Position numbers and translations under genes: made by a program. Below, piece by piece: positions 11,823-23,800 of a stretch of DNA of 64,000 nt. Numbering within the stretch: the first letter of the stretch is position 1; every line of letters begins with the position of its first letter. A model generated the notes under the pieces. It ran no database searches and had not been told where the DNA came from. It was given only the letters and a program-made list of their open reading frames with translations. Source of the stretch: Argopecten irradians (lineage: Eukaryota; Mollusca; Bivalvia; Pectinida; Pectinidae); NCBI RefSeq assembly GCF_041381155.1, contig NC_091137.1:19389655-19453654 (forward strand). Reading direction: 5' to 3'.

Positions 11823-14800
11823 GCAAAAAAATAAGTAAAACTAGAATAATCGTTTTGAAGCCTGGCATATTATGAATACGTCTAGTTGTTAGTAGAGACA
11901 ATAAGAGTTTTTAACCCATGTGATGTTTTACAGAGCCCCATCCTATGCCAAACGACCTAGACTGTATGATAGAGGAACGTCTTACCAACATGAGGTGTAC
12001 GTGGAATAACACAGACGGGTGTTCAACTTGGAAGCTTTTTTACTCATTCAAGTATGTCAGATAACCTGCTTACTTGTTATGATTTGTTTTGTGATACTGA
12101 CCTCTTTTAGGCCACTTCCATTAGTATATCGTGTATCTGATCCTCAATTACACTGCAATGCAGGTCATGTCTATCCTCGCACTTTATGAGTGATGTTAAT
12201 ACAATGCCAAATTTTGTTTAAATGTGCCACGGTTCCATGTTTTTTTCCCTACTTTAATGTACTTTCATGAACCAGTAATTATTTACACAGTCACGTTGCC
12301 GAGAAGGAGCATAACATCACAGGGGGAGACACACCAGACGGTTGTGCTAATGGAGGAATAGAGACCAATCAGAAGGTAAGAGTAGCCAGATGTATCACAC
12401 AAAGTGAATTGATTTGAACAGAATAACTTTTCTGACATACTTCATAGGGATATATCGTGGTTGTCAGGGAAAAGATATATTTTTTTTATTTGAGGGAACA
12501 CTTGAGCACTGTTTTTTGCGCTCAAGTTCGTGGCATTGTGTAATTGATTCCCCCATCTTTTAGTGTTGTTATAAAAGTTTAGGAATATACTAAAATATAT
12601 TATATGTAATAATATGTAAAAATTCTTATCCCTGCGAGATGGTATTCATGACATCATGAATATTCATGAATAATTCATGAACTTTCAAGTCTGAGATTGA
12701 CTAGCCAAAATCTTTACCTCGGGTTGGATAACCCTGTCTACAAGGGAGACCTATGTAAGATAAAAAAATAAGAGATGCGCATGCAGTTCATATTTGTAAT
12801 TTGGAACTCTTCAATAATGGGTTCATTTCAGTGGTAAACTTATATTTTACTTTGTTAAATAGTGGTTTTGGAGAGATGATGTAATGGGTATACAGTATAT
12901 TACAGCAATGTAAGGCATCGTTTTATGTATCCGCCGTCAATTTGGTACCATAATAATGATAATGCATAAAACAACCGTTCTTCTATGGCACCGTATTATT
13001 TCATTGAATCATTTTGTTTCTCATTAGTTGCATAATACAAAGATGGAATTGGTCAATGTTGCTTTTACTTATTAGTATGCATTTATGTCCCCCATGGCAG
13101 TGTGATACGGAGGATTTCATATGTGGATATGATGGATAGGGATATTCTACGTATACCCGAGGGTCACAAAATGTTGTAAAAACCGAGGCTTGCCGAGGGT
13201 TTTTCAACATTTTGCGATCCCAAAGTAGAATATCCATTTTCTTCATATCCATGTATAAAAGAGTATTTTTCTCTCATGTCTCAACATTTTATTATAATTT
13301 TACTACTATGATTTTCCGCCATTTTGATATAAATTTGAAAAAAAATTCTCCATACATAAAAAAAAACATGTTATTTCCAACGCAAATTCCGTTATCAGTA
13401 TTTTTAAAAAGTGAATCCAGTCTTGTTTCTGAAAAAAAATCTACCTAGAAAATAGTGATTTGTTGACGCTGTGACGGCACGATTCTTTATTGCAGCGGTA
13501 GCCAGGCAATACAGCCTGATCAGGTGACATGAGTGTATTATCCTGGACCAGCCAGTATTACACGTGTAGGTAGAGAGAAATGATCTTCACATCACACTGC
13601 CACCTGGGACATAAATTTTTTAAAGTATCGAAAATTCGAGATTGGCAACGGTCGGTTAAATATTACTTAAACGTGCGATAAGTAAATGGCGTTTTACTCT
13701 CTGTCCGTCATTGTTGTACAATCGGAAGGGGAGATAACTCCGTATGAAAGACGGGCGGTCGCCATAGGGACACGCGCCCTAGGAAAATACGACGTTTTAA
13801 TTCCCTGCCATGTGATTTGTCTCAACTAGTCACAGACACGGTTATAAACATAAGGTATAATAATGGTAGATAGTAATATTCCATGAAAAAAAATGTAAAA
13901 AAAATCATCAATATCTACTCTGTTTATTGTTTTTAGTTTTAATCTTTAATCCATTTTAATCCGTAGGAGCGATTACTATGTGACATTAACAAGACGGAGC
14001 AGTTCGTATTCCGCATTCGACTTATCAGCGGTTATTATAAATTCCGATTCCGACTTCAGCGACATAATGCCTTTGGGCACAAATCGGAAACGGTGATCTG
14101 GAAAACGCCAAACCACGAGATCGGTAAGTTTATAGTTTTCTTTCGAAAATATTGTTTTAATAGTGTCAACTAAATATTCCACGTCCTGAAATGACCCTAG
14201 CAGTTAAATGAGAAAATAGAAAAGACCCACCATATGTCCTGAATCAAACATTTAAACATTTATCAGTTACAATTACATTGTATATCGTTAGAACATGGGT
14301 ATTAATAGCTTAAAATGAAGTTACATCTTATGAGCATTACAATTATCTCATAAGATCATGAAATTCAAAACCGCTACGATTGTATTTCACTAGGTGTTGC
14401 AAAACATTTGTCCTTTAAATGGTATGTATGGAGTCTCTTCCTGAAAATATGTGTTTATCAGATATCATGTAGACTAATTTCAACTCGGTATTCATGAACC
14501 ATTTCCGGTAACGTCAGTCCAGTAGCATTCGTATAAGACTTTTTTTTAATATTGACAAACATTGTCCACTTGGCTCGGAAGAAATCTCAATTAATGTTAA
14601 CCAATGGCTCTTAAATAAATTTTGTGAAGTATATGTAGAAATTCCAGCAACTTGTTACGATAAAGTGAGCCAGCAGGCGATAATTATCGACTGAGGTGAC
14701 ACTAATTAATCGCTAAGTCCTGACCATGGTCCGATAGTATTACCTGGGGCTCTGAACGGGGAGTTCTCTGAACGCCAACATATTTATCAACAATAGGTAG

Positions 14801-17800
14801 GTAATGTTTTAGGAAACAATAGGAAGGCAATTATATACTGTTTCATATAAGCTGTCTTCATTTTCACATGTAAAGTCACCTGAGATTTACCTGTATTTCA
14901 ATCAGTATCATCGGTGGCTTTTGGAAAATAATTCCTTCAATATATTCCGTAAAATATACAATGTAAGATATTAATCAAAGATAATCAGTGCTTTAATATA
15001 CATAAAATCATAAATATTGCAAATGCTAAGAATTAGTATGGAACTACATGTGGATTATTAAGAACAATGCATTTTGAGTTCCAGGTGAAATATTTTTTTA
15101 CATATCATATCTCAATTTTATCAGAAAAACAGGTTTCTTGATCAGTGTATATTCTAATGTAACAGTATTCTGTATTTACATAGGAGTTCTCCAGGGCTAC
15201 ATTCTTAGCCAACTTTCATTTCTTGTGACCGTGCATAATTCGATAGTTTCGCATGATTTCTTTTATCGCATAGACGTACACCTTCAAGTATTTGGCTAGA
15301 AAATGAGTGGAGAAAAACAATATCATAAAAGTTTAAATTAATATTGTCGGAAATTTTGACCTGTTGATTATAGTTTAAGTTGGTAATCTATTGAACCCGA
15401 CACAAACACACATACATGTATGTTTTATAATTATTGGTAATAATATATCATTGGTTTTTAATGCTCTATATGTATTTTAGATACAAAATATTTTTAGAAG
15501 TCGCTTAATAATGTAAAAATACTAAATGAAATGAGATTGAAGACTGTTACTTATATAATTAGGGTCTTAACCATATTCATTTTAATACACATTATAGATG
15601 TTAATGTTGCAATACTGGCAAAATTATTTCTAGTCCATATGTTGTAGGTCTTTTAGTTCTCAAAATGTTGCAATCTTTTAGTACTCAGAATACCAAATTA
15701 ACAGTTTTCTATTTTTTCTGTTTAAAGATTATAGTACATACACCGATTTGTATATAGTAACAATGTTTGACCGAAAATTAACCATAGGAAAGAAATTTGT
15801 ATGTTATTTTTAACATGCACAAAAATATATCATTTTACTGCGCTGTTAACGGACAACAGTTTCATTATTGGGTGCTCTTTTGCTATAATGATATAAATAC
15901 ATCTTATGATAAGAAAGCAGGAAAATTATATAAATATGATTAATGATGCATCCAAATGCAACTTTCAAAATATATTGTACTATAGATGTTTATAAGGTCA
16001 CTTAACAGACATATATGGAAGACTTTGTTAAAATGTATCACGTTTCAACAGGCAAAAGGCTTATATTATTTCAAACTTTTAATCGAATTGGTGTTACATT
16101 AAGTTGAAATAGGATAATTCCTTTTTGGATTTTTTTCTTTGATATTACTGAATGGGAAAGAAAGTTACTTCCATGTGAAATAAGTTTCAAAGAATTTTGC
16201 TTGATTTTAGTATCAATCTATTGAAAATCTAATGAGATTGATTCCAGAGATTTTAGATATATCAAGGAAATCTTTAAAATTCTTGAAATAAAATCATTGT
16301 GAATTTAATTTAATTTCATTCATAGATTTTATTGTTATATTTTCATAGATATTAACAGAAACATATATTATGTATATATGTTATATGATATTAAATATGA
16401 ACACTTATTGAAATAGAAATTAATCAATATACATTTAGATAAGTATCAACACAGGTAACTTTTACAGGTAAATTTACCTGTTGGCAATGGGTCTGCTTTT
16501 AGGAAAAGACTATAACCACTGTCACAACAAACTACGTACCCTATAGGTAAATCCAAAATGTTGGCGTTCAGAGATACACCCCTCTGAACGGGGAATAATT
16601 TGACGGGATATTGGATTTTCTTCTTACAATGGGGAAAAAACGGGAGATTCCGGGAGATTTAGCGAGTGTGGGAGATTCCGTGGGGTGTTTTGAAATTCCG
16701 GGAGGCTCCCGGAGAATCTGGAAGGGTTGACAGGTATGATGAATTGAAGAGTTTTACATGCCGTGACGTAATCGTTTCTGGGCATATAAGATCATTTAAG
16801 GATTACATTGATTAATCAATGTTAGAATATAATACGATAAAGCCTTAAACGTGGACTTAATATTGCAGTGAAACTCCCTCCTGTACAAAAGTTTCATGTA
16901 GACAAAACTACCACTACATTGGCTTTAAGCTGGAAACTACCATACCCACCAGGATATTTCAATGAAGGAATGTCTTGTTCTGTAACTTGTGGAGAACAAT
17001 TTAGGAAGCTGGTAAGTATAAAGCAATCACTTTCAATATGTTATCATATATGGAAACCAATATCTAGGTAGCAAAATCTGAAACCGCCTTTGGGTATACT
17101 CTAACATCTAGATGATAAGCCACGGCTTACATTATTTTTTGTAAGACACCATATTCTGATTTGCAAGACTGGCCTAATTTCAAGCCCGCCTTATTTACAA
17201 AGTCAGTTACAACTTTATTGTAAGGCATGATAGGTTATGTTACAAGATCGGCTTATTTTCGAAGTCTTTCATCAGTGTTTAAATCAAATATTAGAATTAA
17301 AGCAAAGCAAAAAGTGAATACATGAATATACATGTATTTGATAATACAAATGTGTTCGGTCAGTAATCAGGATTTGATTTGATAAACATTTATAAGTATT
17401 TGACAACAAATACTTATATAACGTTATGATTGTTTTACATTCATCACAGGTCAGATGATATTGACGTAATCTTGAGATAATTTCCCAGCATGCAAATTTT
17501 AACATGAATGGTATTTGCAATTTTGAAAGTAATTTTAATTAGTTGTTGATCATTAATTGTATAGCTGCAATGTGTATTTCTGTGCACTTAATAATGAAGA
17601 CGTATCAATCATATAATTTACATAATATCATCAAAAAATTTTGAAAACGCAAAATGAAACAAACAATATTTAACATTACAAATAATCTTGCAGAATGTTT
17701 AAAATGTTTAGCGCAAATAACTTAGCATGCACATCAACTTGCATTTAATTTAATGCCCGCTATTGTCGTTGGATATATTACCAATTCCATACGACTGATT

Positions 17801-20800
17801 AAACCGTTGATAGAAAAAAATAATGCAAATTATTTGAAACATGTAAGGAAAAACAAATAAAAATAAAACAAAATATGATATTATCTTAGTCAAAAATACG
17901 TTGAAACTAAAGAAAACAAAATATTGAAATATGTGTAGTCACACGAGTAAAGAAACAGCTAGATGTCAACGCATAAATTACCTTCAGAAACCGATAGAAA
18001 CCACGAACATATTATATACTTGATAGTACATGAATGTTAACCAATGTTGTAACTGCCTTAGAACGCCATCCAAACACATGTTCTTTCGATTTGTGACATT
18101 TATTGTGAAGAGATCGGAATACTAAAATTGATTTCTATTTTAGGATTTCGATGCCAAATCTAAAGACACATACGTTAAAAGGGTTGTCTTCGAAAGCCTT
18201 AAACCATTTACGGAATACAATGTATCAGTTACCTGTCAGGTCAGCGGAAGTCGTTTCTGGAGCGACACTATCAAACGTGTTTACAGAACGGAAGAAGATG
18301 GTGGGTATAATGATGAATAAGCTAACGCCATGTTACCCGAGAAGAATACTTTCAATCGTTCATATACCAACATATTATATTTCATCTAGAAGTGTATATA
18401 ACATTTACAGCACGAGACATATATTACAGATGTCCTTTAGGTTAATACTTCAACTTATACTGTGAACGTGGGGATTTACGTATGGAAAAATTTACACTAA
18501 TTATGCGAAGCTCGCTTGAATGCAAAATCCCCCCTCCCACGCGTAATATTTTTACAGTACTTAATGCGTGTAACATTCCCTCAAACGCGTTTGGGTTTCG
18601 TTTGCGTTCCTTTCGTTTAGTTTCGTTTGCGTTTCCTTTCGTTTATCGTTTTTCGTTTGCGTTTGCGCATCCGGATTCGTTTTCGTTCGCTCGCGTTCGT
18701 TTGCGTTCGTTTGCGTTTGAGCTTTTATTTGAATTCGTTTTCGTTCGTTTGCGTTTGCGTGCGTTTGCGTTTCGTCAACCGGATGTACTTCTTTTCGTTT
18801 TGATTGGAATTGTTAGTTGCGCATGTGCAAGCAAAAACTAAAAATGAAGTCAACTGCCGATGTAGCACTAGACCTATTTCACTGTATATATAGAATACGT
18901 AACATGTATAAACTTTGTTGTTTAAAGTTATAATCACCAAAGTTTTTTATGTATGCAAATCGCGAAATTAATTAAGCATTCGCGAAGATATTGAGGTTTA
19001 CAGTATATACATTCGTTAGTTGTCTTCCTTTTATCAAAATGCATTAATCCGCATCTCAATAATTGCTATTGTAGTTCCTCTTGTTGGACCGACAACCACT
19101 ACGCAATCCTACACATTTGGCGCGTGTAAGGAAGACAGCCATAGCACCTGTCTGAATATCTACGTCAAGGTAATTTGTGGTTACATTGGTTGCGTATTAC
19201 AGAGTTAGTTCCCTTGTGGGTAGGTATCGATTTTCAAGTCATTATTTTGTGAGCGCAATTCACGTCGTTTTCTCCAAAATTATGACGTTACGTTCGCAAA
19301 CGCATGACGCCACAATCAATATATATACCTACCCGCAAGGGCAGATAACTCTGTAATATGCAAATACAGAATAGACACATTCGATGCTGTTCCAGGACGG
19401 TGTCCATTGTAGCGTTTTACATTAGGACATTTACTATAATCTGGATCATAACACGCATACTCAGTCATGTTTATCACTTCATCAAGTAAATAATAACGTT
19501 GATATTCAAATTTACTAAAGTAATGGCCTAAGCAATTCTAAAGAACCTGAAAGGTATGAATCTCAATACATCAGAAGTTTTTCTTAATAAACTGTGAAAT
19601 ATAATACCATATAGAACTTTGATAGCCATCGTCACTGATGTTTTCTGAAAGTATCTCTCTATTATAGTAGTTCTAATATAATTGCTGCTATCAGCGAAAT
19701 CAATGTTTAGATTTAAAACGATTAACATGGAAAACTCATTTTATCCTTTGAAGCCGGTGGAAGCGTCAAAAGCAAGAGGAAACATAACTGGATATGAGGT
19801 CATCATTCGAGGAGGTAAACCCTCTGAGCTAATACAAATTCCGGAAGTGAAGACAACTTTAGAGTTAGGACCCATTGACAAGGGAATATTTCCGCCAGTC
19901 AATGTCTCAATATGGTCTAAAACATCAAAGGGATCGTCAACCAATTCAACCGACATCTATGTTTATCGCGCTACAGGTTGGTTTTATTTTGTTTGCTAAC
20001 CCCAAACATGTTTCACATTTTTCATGACTAGTTATTTTGAATAAGATGGCAACAATCGATAACGAAGAATATAATGCACACTATTGTGACCATCTCGTCC
20101 TAGTTTTGTATAATTCATTCGATATGATAACGTTATTCGTTTTGAATTTTGTTTAGTTTATGATATTATGTCAGTGATTCTATTTCATCAGCATTTGTAA
20201 TTGCTATGGTGGTTTTTAAATTATCCTTATATCACATGATTTTTTTTCACAATGCTTTCAATATTTTGTTCTCTTTAACTTAGAGAATGGAATCCTCGAG
20301 GAGGTGATAGTTGAGGAAGAGGCGGAATACTATCTAGTAACAGCAGCACCCAACACAATGCCTTCACAGTATACCTTCCATTGGTGTTATGGGCAATACA
20401 GAAATCCGCCTACGGTCATGTGCAAGGTTTAATTTGTACACATTCAACTTTACTTCAAAATATTGACCTTTTGTACATAATCGTGATAATGTTAAAGTTT
20501 GTATCTAGTGCTATCAATTTTACTTTAGGGATATACATAGAACAATATATATTAACATTCGGATAAAAAACAGATGCTATTTATGATTACAACATTTACA
20601 TTTACCTTGAGTAAATTTAGTATATCTAACCGACGCTGCTTATTGACACTCGCATAATTATTTCGTTTCAACTGGCGTGCTTCATAATGTCTCAACTATA
20701 CATCCCCACGATACGTATTTATTTCTTATTTTGTTTCTCAAAATTTCAGGAAGGATATGAATATAGCTCAGTCCCCGGGCCGGAAATACGGATAGCGAAG

Positions 20801-23800
20801 AAAGCATTAAAAAGACCGGAGAAGGCATTAGAGGATGCAGACAAAAATAACCGGTGGTACTTTGGAACATCGGTAAACACAAGTTCTAAAGGCGTTCATT
20901 GGGAGGACTGCTTCTTTAAGGCAGGCAGTGTTAGTAAGTATTGGTTTTTACTTTGACTAAATTTCACCTTATACATTATAATTCAAAACTTCATTTTGTT
21001 TTTCCTAGGGAAAATTTTTTAGTCGCAACACCGCAGAAATCCAAAAAAATAACGATGAACATGTTTTCTGCCAGAATTGTTAGATGTGCAATTGAATGTA
21101 GACTATAACATTTAGAAAATATCACATTCAGAGCGAATGGGTCCTGTCTAAACAGAGAAAACGTACGAAAAGTGTATGTTCGTGTATACTACCAATTCTA
21201 CTACGCTCCGATTCAAAATTTTCGTCCGAATGTTACAGAAAAGTACAGAGAGTTGCATTACAACTTAGGTATCGGTTTGTCTAGAATTATGTATAGCATA
21301 ATTATGTATAGCATATGCTCGTCACTATAAAATACCGATACAAACAGCATTTTCAGTGACTTGTCTCCATTTCTGGCAAAACTGCTGGCGGCCGCCATTT
21401 TGATTCGTGTAACACACCAACTACAGACCACGTGATTCCCCACCGTGTTATATCATCATTGAAAATGTTACTGTATCCTTTACGTCGTTTTATCCCGTCC
21501 CTGTAAAGGTGCCTTTGTCCTTTGTGGCGTTTATATACGACGTAACATATGTTGCTAATACTATCACAGTTTAACATATTCATATGGAGAAATACATTCA
21601 TAGAATACTTTTAAAGAAATAATAAGGAATGAAAATACAAAACCAATTAATAATTCCATGTTATAGAACCATAGTCATTTGTAAAAATTATATCCTTGGC
21701 TTTAAACTCACACATATTTGACCCATATGCAGGTCACGAGACGTAATTCCTTGGCTTTTGCTGAATTATTTCACTATATATTCAAGTAAATATTCTAACA
21801 TTTTTTCTTCACATTATACAGGATCAATTTTTGTCTTAATATTATACAGGGTAAGTTCAGTTTACATATGACAAAAATCTACTTACAAGCATCACAGGGA
21901 CATAAATCATATAATCATCCCCAGCGGTAGCGAATGGGACATGAGACTGAGTACTGTAAAATGCGTTAACGTCAAAGGAACACTAATTAGAAGGTATTGT
22001 TATAAGATTTTTTAAAGTCAAAAGTTACTGGCTTTTACATTTACATAAAATATTTAGGTAATTTCTTTTTTAATTTTTTTAGATGATATCCAACCTAGAC
22101 GTCCGATACTTTCCGAGGGAATGTACAATCAGATATTAGTGGCTGTTCAGCCGTTTTGTCCAACTGACGACAAAGCAGGAAGTCTCCGTCCTATCAACTA
22201 CACAGTTGTCTATGATAACATGGATGATCCGAATGGCAAGTTTAATTAGACCATTGTATATGTTAGCATAGATTATCCTTGTGGTAGGTTTAAGTAGACC
22301 ATTGTATAAATTAACACGGGGACTCATAATAGTAGGTTTAAGTAGACCGTTGTATGTGGTAACATAGGGAATCCTAATGGTAGGTTTCACTAGACCATTG
22401 TCTGTGATGACATCGGTAATCCTAATGGTAGGTTTCACTAGACCATTGTCTGTGATAATATCGGGAATCCTAATGGCAGGGTTTAAGTAGACCATTGTAT
22501 ATATAAATATGGGAATCCTAATGGTAGGTTTAACTAGACCATTGTCATGTGTATTAAATAAACATCGGGAATCCTAATGGCAGGGTTTAAGTAGACCATT
22601 GTCTATATATAACATGGGAATCGTGGTAATGAATAGCTGCACTATTTTAACAATTAAATTGATAAATACATTTTGTTGCTCGTTTAATATGACTAGTTTT
22701 ATTAGGGCCCCGCATCGAGATGCGGGTGCCCTATAGTAATCAGGTTGTCCTCCGTCCGTCCGTCCGTCTGTCTGTCTGTCCGTCCGTCCGTCCGTCCGTC
22801 TGTCCGTTTTTTTTTCTTTTGCACATTAATGATGGAAGGGAGTGGAGTATTTTCCCCATATTTTACATGATGATTCCCCATCCATCCTAGATCTGCTTGG
22901 TAATTTTTCAGGCTGAAATTAAATTAAAAAATCGGCCATCTTGGATTTTAACATTTAAAAAAATCACAATGTTGTTGCTCTTAACTGATAAACATTTTGT
23001 TATAACATTATGATGCAAAGTTGTTCAGAATTAAACAAGGAGTTGACTGTCCAAAGGTAAGGTCATGGGCCAAGGTTACTAAGTCAAAGGTCAAGGTCAA
23101 ATTTATTTGAGTTAATTGTATGCTCTTAATGTAATGTTAGCTTGGAATCAGGATTCAAGTTAAATACTTGGAAGACTTTTTCCAAAGAATTATAATAATG
23201 TACCATCATCGGTTTCCCAATTAATGTTGACATTAATTATTTATTAGCAACATATAGCTAACACGGAAGAATTCGTTGTCAAAATAATACATTTTGTTGC
23301 TCGTTTAATATGACTAGTTTTATTGTAATCTACGTCTTTGTTAATTTACATTTATTCATGAATACATTTATTCACTATTAATGGGTGCTAAGTGTATTTA
23401 CATTTCGTAATTACATTTATAGACATCTAAAAACGCGTGTTATCTCTCTCGGACCGCGAACATTTGTACATCGCGGAAATAAAGTAGTTTGGATTGCTGT
23501 ATTCCGAATTTGCATATTATAGAGTTATCTGCACTTGCGGGTAGGCATTGATTGTGACGTCATGTGTCACAAAACAATGACGTAGCAATCGATACCTACA
23601 TGCAAGGGAGCTAACACTGTAATATGCAAAGACGAAATATAATATCTTTGTTATTATTATTTATTTATATGATGTCTTTCAGATAATCATACAAAAGTAT
23701 TTGATGCCCGTTTCAAAACGAGCCAACTTACATTAGACAACTTGAAGCCAGGCGTAAAGTACAAAGTGGTGTATAATATTGGATACCGTGAACAGACAAG

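Noticed and set aside
18482-18841. 119-codon Phe/Arg-rich frame in intron 7
   Set aside because: It follows the TTTGCG/TTTCGT low-complexity tract and has no other coding evidence.
22136-22495. 119-codon repeat protein on the - strand
   Set aside because: It is the complement of the splice-donor minisatellite and lacks independent coding support.
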